A DNA stretch of 64,000 nucleotides from Bradyrhizobium macuxiense (GTDB taxonomy: Bacteria; Pseudomonadota; Alphaproteobacteria; Rhizobiales; Xanthobacteraceae), in contig NZ_VITY01000001.1 in assembly GCF_007993935.1 (NCBI RefSeq), positions 682,001 to 746,000 on the forward strand, read 5' to 3'. The notes below the pieces were generated by a model that worked only from the letters and a program-made list of their open reading frames with translations, was not told where the DNA came from and made no database searches. Of this stretch, positions 8,508 through 16,990 are shown one piece after another. How positions within the stretch are numbered: the stretch's first letter is position 1; each line of letters starts with the position of its first letter. A program made the position numbers and the translations under genes.

Positions 8508-11500
8508 GCGACGGAATATCCGCACCATTCATTCGCTTCCCCATCGGCACCTCGCTGCTGATGGCCGGCATCCTGTTTGTCGGCCTCGTTGCCTACCCCC
8601 TGCTGCCGGTGGCGCCGCTGCCGCAAGTCGACTTCCCGACCATCCAGATCACCGCGACGCTGCCGGGCGGCAGCCCGGAGACCATGGCGAGTTCGGTCGC
8701 CCAGCCGCTGGAGCGCCAGTTCGCGCAGATCCCCGGCATCGCGCAGATGACCTCGACGAGCTATCTGGGCACGGCATCGGTCACGATCCAGTTCGACCTC
8801 AACCGCTCGATCGACGGCGCCGCCAACGACGTGCAGGCCGCCATCAACGCCGCCAGCGGCCAGTTGCCGAAGAACCTTCCCTCGCCGCCGACCTATCGCA
8901 AGGTCAATCCGGCGGACGCGCCGATCATGCTGCTGTCGGCGACGTCAGACACGCTGCCGCTGACGACGGTCAGCGATTCCGTCGACGCCCAGCTTGCCCA
9001 GCAGATCAGCCAGATCTCCGGCGTCGCGCAGGTGATTATCGGCGGCCAGCAGAAGCCGTCGGTCCGCGTCCAGATCGACCCGGCCAAGCTGGTCGCGAAG
9101 GGCCTGTCGCTGGAGGATGTCCGCGCCGCGATCAACATCGCAACCGTCGACAGCCCGAAGGGCAATATCGACGGCGCCACCCGCGCCTACACCATCTATG
9201 CCAACGACCAGTTGCTCACGGCGGAGCCCTGGAACGACGTCATCATTGCGTACCGCAATGGCGGGCCCTTGCGGATCCGCGACATCGGCCAGGCCGTGAC
9301 CGGGCCGGAGGACGCCAAGCAGGCTGCCTGGGCCAACGGCAAGCGCGGCGTGTTCCTCGTCGTATTCAAGCAACCCGGCGCCAACGTCATCGACACCGTC
9401 GACAAGATCAAGGCGGCGCTGCCGCGGCTGGTCGCGGCCATTCCGCCGGCGGTCAAGATCGAGGTGATCTCCGACCGCACCACCACGATCCGCGCCGCGG
9501 TGGAGGACGTCCAGTTCACCCTGCTCCTGACCATCTTCCTGGTCGTGATGGTGATCTTCGCCTTCCTGCGCAGCTTCTGGGCCACCGTCATCCCGGCGGT
9601 GACGGTGCCGCTGGCGTTGCTGGGCGCCTGCGCGCTGATGTGGATCTTCGGCTATACGCTCGACAATCTGTCGCTGATGGCGCTGACGATCGCGGTCGGC
9701 TTCGTGGTCGACGACGCCATCGTGATGCTGGAGAACATCAGCCGCTACATCGAGGAAGGCGAGCGGCCGATGGCGGCCGCCTTCAAGGGTTCCAAGGAAA
9801 TCGGCTTCACCATCGTCTCGATCAGCATCTCGCTGGTCGCGGTGCTGATCCCGCTGCTGCTGATGGGCGGCATCATCGGCCGCCTGTTCCGCGAATTCGC
9901 GGTGGTGCTGGCGATGACCATCTTCGTCTCGATGTTCGTGTCGCTGACGCTGACCCCGATGATGGCCTCGCGCTTCCTGCGCGCCCACAATGAGGAGCGG
10001 CACGGCCGTCTCTACAAGCTCAGTGAGCGCGGCTTCGACGCGATGCTGCGTGGTTATGAAACCGTGCTCGACATTGCCCTGCGCTGGAAGTTCACCACCC
10101 TGATGATCTTCTTCGCGACGCTCGCGCTGTCGATCTACATGTTCGTCATCATCCCGAAGGGCTTCTTCCCGCAGCAGGACGTCGGCCTGATCACCGCGAC
10201 CTCGGAAGCCAACCAGGACATTTCCTTCGCTGAAATGAAGGGCAAGCAGGAGCAGCTCAGCAAGATCGTCATGCAGGATCCCGGCGTGGCGACGGTGGCG
10301 ATGGCGATCGGCGGCAGCGGCCGGGCCGGCAACAACGGCAACATGTTCATCACGCTCAAGCCGCTGAATGAGCGCGATGCCAACGCGCAGCAGATCATCG
10401 CCCGGCTGCGGCCGAAGCTGGAGAAGGTGCTCGGTGCCCGGCTGTTCATGCAGGCCGCGCAGGACGTTCGCCTCGGCGGCCGCCCGACCCGCACCCAGTT
10501 CGAGTTCACGCTGCAGGATGCCAACCTTGCCGAGCTGAACGAATGGGCGCCGAAGATCCTCGGCAAGATGCAGACGCTGCCGCAGCTGCGCGACGTCGCC
10601 ACCGACCAGCAGACCAACGGCACCACGGTGGAGCTGAAGATCAACCGCGACACCGCCTCGCGTTATGGCATTCAGCCGCAGCTGATCGACGACACACTCT
10701 ATGACGCGTTCGGCCAGCGCCAGGTGACGCAGTACTTCACCCAGCTCAACAGCTACCACGTCATTCTGGAGGTGCTGCCGGAGCTGCAGGGCTCGATCGA
10801 CACGCTGAACAACATCTACATCAAGTCGCCGCTGACCGGCGAACAGGTGCCGCTGTCGACCTTTGCGAAATGGACCACCGTCCCGGTGCGGCCGCTGTCG
10901 ATCAGCCACCAGGGCCAGTTCCCGGCGATCACCATCTCGTTCAACCTGGCGCAGGGCGTCGCACTCGGCCAGGCGACCGAAGCGGTGCAGAAGGCCATGA
11001 TCGACCTCGGCGCACCGCCGACCCTGAGCTCGAGCTTCCAGGGCACCGCGCAGGCGTTCCAGCAATCGCTGTCGAGCGTGCCGCTGCTGATCCTGGCGGC
11101 GCTCGTGGTCGTCTACCTGATCCTGGGTATTCTCTACGAGAGCTACATCCACCCGATCACCATTCTGTCGACGCTGCCCTCGGCCGGCGTCGGCGCGCTG
11201 GCGATCCTGATGGCCGCGGGCTTCGACTTCTCGCTGATTGCGCTGATCGGCATCATTCTCCTGATCGGCATCGTGAAGAAGAACGGCATCATGATGGTCG
11301 ACTTCGCGATCGCCGCCGAGCGGGATCAGCACATGGAGCCGGTGGCAGCGATCCGTCAGGCCGCCCTGCTCCGCTTCCGCCCGATCATGATGACGACGAT
11401 GGCCGCCATGCTCGGCGGCGTGCCGCTGATGCTTGGGACCGGCACCGGCTCCGAAATCCGTCAGCCGCTCGGCTACGCCATGGTCGGCGGTCTGATCGTC

Positions 11501-11650
11501 AGCCAGGCGCTGACGCTGTTCACGACGCCGGTCGTTTATCTCTATCTCGACAGGCTCTCCAACGCGTTTGCGAATTGGGGCCGCTCGCCGCGCGCCGACC
11601 ACGACGCCGACGATGGCGAGGACCGATCGGTCAAGCAGGCCGCCGAGTGA
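8504..11650 (+). CDS. RND multidrug efflux pump permease (MdtB/MdtC-like, HAE1 family)
   Basis: 1048 residues, the expected length. Seen in order: cytoplasmic N terminus (SAPFIRFPIGTSLLMAGILF), porter domain starting QVDFPTIQITATLPG, the helix 4 motif VGFVVDDAIVMLENISRYIEEG with the proton-relay Asp pair, the second half with FFPQQDVGLI, and VGIVKKNGIMMVDFAI in helix 10. Both halves carry six membrane segments. The opening PLLPVAPLPQVDFPT is MdtB/C-like. Only one pump subunit is present, so it should work as a homotrimer rather than as MdtBC. It probably exports lipophilic drugs under control of the divergent MarR. Confidence 0.94.
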   Translation: MSDGISAPFIRFPIGTSLLMAGILFVGLVAYPLLPVAPLPQVDFPTIQITATLPGGSPETMASSVAQPLERQFAQIPGIAQMTSTSYLGTASVTIQFDLNRSIDGAANDVQAAINAASGQLPKNLPSPPTYRKVNPADAPIMLLSATSDTLPLTTVSDSVDAQLAQQISQISGVAQVIIGGQQKPSVRVQIDPAKLVAKGLSLEDVRAAINIATVDSPKGNIDGATRAYTIYANDQLLTAEPWNDVIIAYRNGGPLRIRDIGQAVTGPEDAKQAAWANGKRGVFLVVFKQPGANVIDTVDKIKAALPRLVAAIPPAVKIEVISDRTTTIRAAVEDVQFTLLLTIFLVVMVIFAFLRSFWATVIPAVTVPLALLGACALMWIFGYTLDNLSLMALTIAVGFVVDDAIVMLENISRYIEEGERPMAAAFKGSKEIGFTIVSISISLVAVLIPLLLMGGIIGRLFREFAVVLAMTIFVSMFVSLTLTPMMASRFLRAHNEERHGRLYKLSERGFDAMLRGYETVLDIALRWKFTTLMIFFATLALSIYMFVIIPKGFFPQQDVGLITATSEANQDISFAEMKGKQEQLSKIVMQDPGVATVAMAIGGSGRAGNNGNMFITLKPLNERDANAQQIIARLRPKLEKVLGARLFMQAAQDVRLGGRPTRTQFEFTLQDANLAELNEWAPKILGKMQTLPQLRDVATDQQTNGTTVELKINRDTASRYGIQPQLIDDTLYDAFGQRQVTQYFTQLNSYHVILEVLPELQGSIDTLNNIYIKSPLTGEQVPLSTFAKWTTVPVRPLSISHQGQFPAITISFNLAQGVALGQATEAVQKAMIDLGAPPTLSSSFQGTAQAFQQSLSSVPLLILAALVVVYLILGILYESYIHPITILSTLPSAGVGALAILMAAGFDFSLIALIGIILLIGIVKKNGIMMVDFAIAAERDQHMEPVAAIRQAALLRFRPIMMTTMAAMLGGVPLMLGTGTGSEIRQPLGYAMVGGLIVSQALTLFTTPVVYLYLDRLSNAFANWGRSPRADHDADDGEDRSVKQAAE

Positions 11651-11705
11651 CTTGACATTTGCGGCCATACCGGCACATCCGAAAGATGTTCATTTCGGAG
11701 CTGGT

Positions 11706-12266
11706 ATGGTGAGGATTGTCGCAAAGTCGCTTTTCGTCCTGTTCACCGTGTTCGGCGCAGCCGGCCTTGGCCAAGCCGAGACGCCCAAGGGCAAGACTGC
11801 GCCCGCACCGATTCCGGCAGCTGCTCCCGCCGCGCCTCAAAGTGATGCACCCGGCAACAATACCGGCTGGGTCGCGCGTTGCACCAGCGCGAGCCGCGAC
11901 GCGCCGCTCGAATGCGCCATGGAGCAGACTGCTGTTCTCACCAAGACCGGCCAGCTCATCGTGCTGGTCAACATCCGCGTTCCCGGCGACACCCGTACGC
12001 CGGTTGCGCTGATCCAGCTTCCGCTCGGCCTGAACCTGCCGGTCGGCGCCAAGCTGCAGGTCGACGACGGCAAGGCCGTCGACGTGCCGATCCAGACCTG
12101 CGAGGCGCGCGGCTGCTACATCAACGCGCCGATCGCGCCCGATGTCCTGACCCAGCTGAAATCGGGCAAGCAGCTCAAGGTGTCGTTCCAGAATCTCGGC
12201 AAGGAAACCATCAGCATCCCGATGCCGCTCGGCGACTTCGCGACCGTCTACGACAAGATCAAGTAG
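11706..12266 (+). CDS. Invasion-associated locus B (IalB) family protein
   Basis: 186 residues from ATG 11706 (GGAG 8 nt upstream). A signal peptide (about 1-24, cleavage near GQAE) leads into an Ala/Pro-rich linker and an IalB domain with the characteristic WVARC, LECAMEQT, ALIQLPLG and QTCEARGCYINAPI segments; the Cys residues would form disulfides in the periplasm. IalB was named in Bartonella, but the family is widespread in alphaproteobacteria and its role is unclear. A TTGACA at 11652 lacks a convincing -10. It ends 7 bp from the convergent acetyltransferase gene. Confidence 0.85.
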   Translation: MVRIVAKSLFVLFTVFGAAGLGQAETPKGKTAPAPIPAAAPAAPQSDAPGNNTGWVARCTSASRDAPLECAMEQTAVLTKTGQLIVLVNIRVPGDTRTPVALIQLPLGLNLPVGAKLQVDDGKAVDVPIQTCEARGCYINAPIAPDVLTQLKSGKQLKVSFQNLGKETISIPMPLGDFATVYDKIK

Positions 12267-12273
12267 CGCTGCG

Positions 12274-12681
12274 CTATCGCTCGCGCTTGTAGAGGAACGC
12301 ATTGTCCGCCTGCGGCATGCCGATCGACTTGTAGAAGCTCATCGAGTCCGGCGCCGACAGCAACAGGCACATCGATTCAGGTCCGGCGTAGCGCCGCGTT
12401 TCCGCGATCAGGCGCTTGCCGATGCCGTGCCCCTGATACGCCCGATCGACCGCAAGGTCCGACAAATAGCAGCAGTAGGCGAAATCGGTCAGCGCGCGCG
12501 AGACGCCGACGAGCCGGTGCGCCTTGCGTGCCGTCACGATCAGGTTGGCATTGGCGATCATGCGCGCCATCCGCTCGGTATCCGCCAGCGGACGCCGCTC
12601 GCCGAGCCCCGACTGACGCAAAACCTCGATGAACTCGTCGACGCCGATCGACGCTTCGCGGGCATAAACAATCTCGTCCAT
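12274..12681 (-). CDS. GNAT-family N-acetyltransferase
   Basis: 135 residues from ATG 12681, with AGAGG and AAGG upstream. The acetyl-CoA-binding signature is visible as LSDLAVDRAYQGHGIGKRLIAET (Q/RxxGxG/A), followed by the C-terminal LLLSAPDSMSFYKSIGM segment typical of YhbS/ElaA-like acetyltransferases, with the late Tyr of the family. The substrate could be a small amine or a protein N terminus; nothing in the context decides. It is monocistronic and converges on the ialB-like gene. Confidence 0.85.
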   Translation of the reverse strand: MDEIVYAREASIGVDEFIEVLRQSGLGERRPLADTERMARMIANANLIVTARKAHRLVGVSRALTDFAYCCYLSDLAVDRAYQGHGIGKRLIAETRRYAGPESMCLLLSAPDSMSFYKSIGMPQADNAFLYKRER

Positions 12682-12865
12682 CACCTTAAACCTCTGTCGC
12701 AACAGGCCGCACCACGCGCGCGAGACCATGGTGGAATACGCCGAACTAATCCACCCTGGATGCTGTGATGGCAGATGCTGTGTCGCGGCCGGCCTGCCGT
12801 CGCCGGCAGACAGCAACGGGCAATCATCAGGATTTCAAAGAATCATCGGAGCCATTGAGGCAGAT

Positions 12866-12939
12866 TGGCTGGGGAACCTGGATTCGAACCAAGACAAACA
12901 GAGTCAGAGTCTGTTGTGCTACCGTTACACCATTCCCCA
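12866..12939 (-). tRNA. tRNA-Gln (anticodon CUG)
   Basis: On the minus strand the acceptor arms TGGGGAA and TTCCCCA pair perfectly, with discriminator G and an encoded CCA (12866-12868). The anticodon stem AACAGA/TCTGTT encloses CTCTGAC, giving anticodon CTG, and the T loop is TTCGAAT. The length is 74 bases including CCA. U1-A72 with discriminator G agrees with glutamine identity. Confidence 0.95.
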
Positions 12940-13122
12940 AGAATTGTCCGTGGCATCAATAGCTTAGCTGGATGACTGGACATCTCGGTGCAGCGGGTTC
13001 GCCTGCCAAATCAGCGCCCGCGCGAGAGCGACCTTCTACCCGCTTGGTCCCACGCTTGGCAAGCATTGATGGCGTTGAATGGGCGTGAAAGTTGCCGGCC
13101 GATCAGCCGTCGGCCAAAGGTG

Positions 13123-13319
13123 TTACATTTCGGCGAGTGCTCCAAGGAGCAGCTCAGGATGGGCTGCAAGGCTCCAACGCCAAATCCGACGGCGCCGAGC
13201 GCGATGGCACCAATCCAGCCGTGCCACCCCAATCCAAGGAGCGCGCCCATCAGGGTTGCCGCGCCAACCACGATAGCGGTCCAAATCACCCGAACGACAG
13301 CAACCAGCGCCTTGATCAT
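13123..13319 (-). pseudogene. Small two-helix membrane protein, apparently frameshifted
   Basis: From ATG 13319 the frame encodes two hydrophobic segments (MIKALVAVVRVIWTAIVVGA, then IGAIALGAVGFGVGA) and then turns into non-coding-looking sequence up to a stop at 13011. Moving one base at about 13170 restores a natural ending, LAAHPELLLGALAEM, with a stop at 13123, giving a protein of about 65 residues. This suggests a one-base deletion after the GVGA codons. There is no strong ribosome-binding site. The original reading may have been a small inner-membrane protein of unknown role; a sequencing error is equally possible. Confidence 0.4.
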
Positions 13320-13463
13320 TGCGATTCACGGCCCAACACGCGCCCGACGCCTTCGACGCAACGCGAACGCCGCGTTTCCTGCTTCTCCGACGGCTCAATT
13401 TTGAGTCGGCGCCGCGAGCGGCACGTTCAACTTCGGCGGCATGACGCGCCCTGACAAAGCGCC

Positions 13464-13489
13464 GCACCGCCGCGTTGCCACGGCGGTGC
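13464..13489 (-). terminator. Possible terminator hairpin after mrcA
   Basis: GCACCGCCG and CGGCGGTGC form a perfect 9-bp stem with an 8-base loop, 47 bp downstream of the mrcA stop. Only a short T stretch (GCTTTGT) follows on the minus strand, so intrinsic termination is uncertain. Confidence 0.4.
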
Positions 13490-13536
13490 GAGAGACTGAA
13501 CAGAAGGAAGTTGGCGGAGTCGCTGCCGGCCGGGCG

Positions 13537-16029
13537 TCAGTACAGCCCGCCCGTCCCTGACCGCATCACGGCGCGATCCGCGTCCGGCGGGATCGCCTGC
13601 TGGGTCCCGTCGATCACGTCGGTGCCGGCAACCAGCGTCGGATCATAGTACGGCGGCGCCTGCCCCGGCTTGAAGGCTTCCAGCACCACGCCCTTCTGGC
13701 CAGGCGCGGCGCGCAGGCCGGTCTTGGCATCGACAAGCACCAGGCGGATGCCGACCGGCTGCTTGAACGGAGTGGCGGGCTTGTCGGCCAGCGCAAGCTT
13801 CAGGAAGTCGCGCGCGATCGGCGCGGCGGTATGGCCGGCCTGCGCGTTGCGGCCGAGCGAGCGCGGCTTGTCGTAGCCGACATAGAGACCGACCACGAGG
13901 TCCGGCGAGAAGCCGACGAACCAGAGGTCCTTGGCCTCGTTCGAGGTGCCGGTCTTGCCGGCGAGCGGCTTGCCGACGTCCTTCAGCGCGGTGCCGGTGC
14001 CGGCCTGAATCACGCCCTCCATCAGCGAGGTGATCTGATAGGCGGACATCGCGTCGAGCACGCGCTCGCGGCGGTCGACGAGCTGCGGCTCGGGCTGGTT
14101 CTTCCAGCCTTCCGGCGCATCGCAGCCGCGGCATTCGCGCTGGTCGTGCCGGAAGATGGTGTGGCCGTAGCGGTCCTGGATGCGGTCGATCAGGGTCGGC
14201 TTCACGCGGACGCCGCCATTGGCGATCATCGAATAGGCGGTGGCCATCCGCATCACCGTGGTTTCGCCGGCGCCGAGCGAATAAGCGAGGTAATTCGGCA
14301 GCTCGTCATAGACACCATAGCGCTTGGCGTATTCGCTGATCAGCGGCATGCCGATCTCCTGCGCGAGCCGCACCGTCACCGTGTTGCGCGATAACCGCAG
14401 CGCATTACGCAGGGTCATCGGCCCCATATACTTGCCGGCATCGAAGTTTTCCGGGCGCCAGATGTTGCCCTGCCCTTGATCGATCTCGATCGGCGCATCC
14501 ATCAGCACGCTCGACCCGGTGTAGCCGTTGTCGAGCGCCGTCGAATAGACGATCGGCTTGAAGGTCGAGCCGGGCTGCCGGTAGGCCTGCGTCGCGCGGT
14601 TGAACTGGCTCTGGTCGAACGAGAAGCCGCCGACCATCGCCAGCACACGGCCGGTGTGCGGATCCATCGCCACCATCGCGCCCGACAGTTCTGGAACCTG
14701 GCGCAGCCGGTACTGGCCTTCGACGGCCTTGCCGTCCTTGGTGAACAGCGGATCGGCGTAGATCACGTCGCCGGGCTGCAGCACCTGCGCCACCGATGTC
14801 GGCGTCTTGCCCTTGTACGGGCCGGACAGTGCCCGCGCCCATCGCACGCCTTCCAGCGTGACGATGCCGGTCTCGCGCTGCTTGCTGATGGCGCCGCCGA
14901 GCTCGCGACCGGGCTGGAAGCCGATCCGCGCCGACTGGTCGTTGCTCTCCAGCACCACCGCCATCCGCCATGGCGAAATGTCCGAGAGCGACTTGATCTC
15001 GGCGAGCGGGACACCCCAGTCACTGGTGAGGTCGAGCTTCTGAATCGCACCGCGATAGCCCTGCTGCTCGTCATAGTTCACGAGCCCCGCCACCATGCTT
15101 TTGCGCGCCATCACCTGGATCTTGGGATCCAGCGTGGTGCGCACCGACAGGCCGCCCTCGTAGAGCTTCTTCTCGCCATAGCGCTCGAAGATGTCGCGGC
15201 GCACTTCTTCCGAGAAATATTCGCCGGCGAAGGTGTGCGCGCCGTTGCTGCGGTTGGTCACGGTCAGCGGATCCTTGCGCGCCTTGTCGGCGTCGGCAGC
15301 GGTGATCCAGCCGTTCTCCTGCAGGCGGTCGATCACATAGTTGCGGCGCTCGACCGCGCGCGCATGGTTGCGCACCGGATGCAGGCTGGCCGGCATTTTC
15401 GGCAGCGCCGCCAGATAGGCCGCTTCGGCCACAGTCAGTTCATTGACGGACTTGTCGAAATAAACCAGCGAGGCCGCCGCGATGCCGTAGGCGCCGAGGC
15501 CGAGATAGATTTCGTTGAGATAGAGCTCGAGGATCTTGTCCTTGGAATAGGCCCGCTCGATTCGCATCGCCAGCAGGGCTTCCTTGATCTTGCGGGTGAA
15601 CGACACCTCGTTGGTCAGAAGGAAGTTCTTGGCGACCTGCTGGGTGATCGTGGAAGCACCCTGCGGACGGCGGTTGGAACCGAAGTTCTGGATGTAGGCA
15701 ACGCCGGCGCGCGCCATGCCGGTGTAGTCGACGCCACCGTGCTCGTAGAAATTCTTGTCCTCGGCCGCGAGGAAGGCGTTGATCACGAGCTTCGGCACGG
15801 CCTGGATCGGCAGATAGAGCCGCCGCTCCTTGGCGAACTCGCCCAGCAGCGATCCATCCGCCGCGTGCACGCGGGTCATCACCGGCGGCTCGTAGTTCTG
15901 GAGCTGCGAATAGTCGGGCAGGTCCTTGGAAAAATGCCAGAACAGCCCTGCGACCGCGGCCAGACCGGCCAGGAACAGGATGGTTCCTGCGGTGAACAGG
16001 AACCCGAAGAACCGCAACAGAAATTTCAT
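13537..16029 (-). CDS. mrcA: Penicillin-binding protein 1A, bifunctional glycosyltransferase/transpeptidase
   Basis: 830 residues. A cytoplasmic tail and membrane anchor (about 3-32) precede the GT51 glycosyltransferase domain with catalytic Glu90 in AAEDKNFYEHGG and the QGASTITQQVAKN motif. An OB-like insert follows, then the penicillin-binding transpeptidase domain with SxxK (GSTFK, Ser at about 488), SxN (SRNT) and KTG (KTGTS, about 691). The enzyme polymerises and cross-links peptidoglycan in the periplasm. All catalytic motifs are intact. It appears to be transcribed alone from the 474-bp region upstream. Confidence 0.96.
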   Translation of the reverse strand: MKFLLRFFGFLFTAGTILFLAGLAAVAGLFWHFSKDLPDYSQLQNYEPPVMTRVHAADGSLLGEFAKERRLYLPIQAVPKLVINAFLAAEDKNFYEHGGVDYTGMARAGVAYIQNFGSNRRPQGASTITQQVAKNFLLTNEVSFTRKIKEALLAMRIERAYSKDKILELYLNEIYLGLGAYGIAAASLVYFDKSVNELTVAEAAYLAALPKMPASLHPVRNHARAVERRNYVIDRLQENGWITAADADKARKDPLTVTNRSNGAHTFAGEYFSEEVRRDIFERYGEKKLYEGGLSVRTTLDPKIQVMARKSMVAGLVNYDEQQGYRGAIQKLDLTSDWGVPLAEIKSLSDISPWRMAVVLESNDQSARIGFQPGRELGGAISKQRETGIVTLEGVRWARALSGPYKGKTPTSVAQVLQPGDVIYADPLFTKDGKAVEGQYRLRQVPELSGAMVAMDPHTGRVLAMVGGFSFDQSQFNRATQAYRQPGSTFKPIVYSTALDNGYTGSSVLMDAPIEIDQGQGNIWRPENFDAGKYMGPMTLRNALRLSRNTVTVRLAQEIGMPLISEYAKRYGVYDELPNYLAYSLGAGETTVMRMATAYSMIANGGVRVKPTLIDRIQDRYGHTIFRHDQRECRGCDAPEGWKNQPEPQLVDRRERVLDAMSAYQITSLMEGVIQAGTGTALKDVGKPLAGKTGTSNEAKDLWFVGFSPDLVVGLYVGYDKPRSLGRNAQAGHTAAPIARDFLKLALADKPATPFKQPVGIRLVLVDAKTGLRAAPGQKGVVLEAFKPGQAPPYYDPTLVAGTDVIDGTQQAIPPDADRAVMRSGTGGLY

Positions 16030-16503
16030 CGACCAGATTTTCCGTGGCGAATACGTCGCTCGTTCTGAGTGCGCTGCGTGCCACTTAGGCCGCCCGGTAT
16101 ATCGGTCGCACCATGGACCTGCAATTCAACACAGGAGAATTAAAGCGCATCAGACGTCAAACTTATGCCATAGAGCCCGGGTCGCACGGCAGCCAAATCA
16201 GCTGTCCCGGACCCCCGGGGATGCTCCGCAGAACTGCGTCGGCCTTCCCGCCTCCGTCCCTTGATTCGCCCGCGCCATCGCCGAGCGGTGCTCCGGCCTG
16301 CAATCGCGGCGCTTGCGCGGTGGGCGCGCCGCGAAAGAAAAGCGCGGGTCCAGCCCACCGCTTCCACTACCCGGCTGCCGCTACGGGGACTGCGGCATCA
16401 GAAACCGGTGGACAGCGCCGGCCGGCCCATCCGATTAACCACCCATTAACTATAACTACCCCAAGTTGTTGGAATACACGCGACTCGCGAGGGGCTGACT
16501 TGC
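16030..16503. other. Intergenic region between mrcA and a divergent coiled-coil gene
   Basis: These 474 bp lie between the divergent mrcA and the gene at 16504. Short open frames occur but lack ribosome-binding sites and family resemblance. The last 70 bp are AT-rich (ACCCATTAACTATAACTACC near 16440), a plausible promoter zone for the plus-strand gene. I see no RNA gene or repeat. Confidence 0.5.
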
Positions 16504-16932
16504 ATGGCACTGCGCGGATTTAAACGGCCGTTTGCCGTCGACCCGAATATCGTCGGATTTCCGAAACCACCCACATCGGCGATGGGCACCGAGGCCTTGG
16601 ACTTGGTCTATCAGGCGGCGGATCTGTTCCGCAGCATCGAGGACAGGGCCCGCGCCGGCGAGGCCCGCGCCGAGGCGGCCGAACAGGCGCAGCTCGAAAT
16701 CATCGCCGCCACCGAGCGCAAACTGAGGGACGCCTCCCGGGCACTCGAGGAGGCCAGGCGGCGTATCGAGTCGCAGCAGGAGCAGCTCGATGCGGCGGAA
16801 TTCCGCGCCCAGGCCGCCGAAGCCGAGGCACGCGAAGCCAGGCAATCGCTGGCCCTGATCGAGGATGCGATCCGCCGGCGCTTGCTGCTGACCGGCGGGC
16901 ACGACGACGGCAGGTCGAGCGCCGTCGCCTGA
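16504..16932 (+). CDS. Coiled-coil protein of unknown function
   Basis: 142 residues from ATG 16504. Residues 1-28 are Pro/Phe-rich and basic; about residues 40-120 form an uninterrupted, highly charged Ala/Glu/Arg helix with heptad character (RAGEARAEAAEQAQLEII and onward), a likely coiled coil; a short polar tail follows. There is no signal peptide, membrane segment or catalytic motif. It stands alone between divergent mrcA and convergent ggt. A structural or scaffolding role is conceivable, but nothing shows it. Confidence 0.75.
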   Translation: MALRGFKRPFAVDPNIVGFPKPPTSAMGTEALDLVYQAADLFRSIEDRARAGEARAEAAEQAQLEIIAATERKLRDASRALEEARRRIESQQEQLDAAEFRAQAAEAEAREARQSLALIEDAIRRRLLLTGGHDDGRSSAVA

Positions 16933-16943
16933 GGCGAGATCGA

Positions 16944-16965
16944 CCGGGCGGCGAGCCCCGCCCGG
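16944..16965. terminator. GC-rich hairpin between convergent genes
   Basis: CCGGGCG and CGCCCGG form a perfect 7-bp stem with an 8-base loop, 11 bp after the coiled-coil gene stop and 25 bp before the ggt stop. The position suits a bidirectional terminator; no T-run follows in either direction. Confidence 0.35.
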
Positions 16966-16990
16966 CCGCCGCGCGATCGTACAACGACAA

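Noticed and set aside
8945..11668. Very long minus-strand open frame (about 900 codons) opposite the RND pump gene
   Set aside because: It is extremely rich in Arg, His, Asp and Gln, has no domain pattern, and lies wholly antisense to an unmistakable pump gene; it is a high-GC shadow.
11652..11680. TTGACA at 11652-11657 as a -35 element for the ialB-like gene
   Set aside because: No acceptable -10 at 16-18 bp spacing (ACATCC), and it would leave the start very close to the ATG.
12866..13536. tRNA-Gln as an integration site of a genomic island
   Set aside because: No second copy of the tRNA 3' end, no integrase and no composition change are visible next to it.
16113..16523. 136-codon plus-strand frame in the mrcA upstream region
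   Set aside because: No ribosome-binding site, low-complexity Pro/Ala/Ser/Arg composition, and it runs into the start of the coiled-coil gene.
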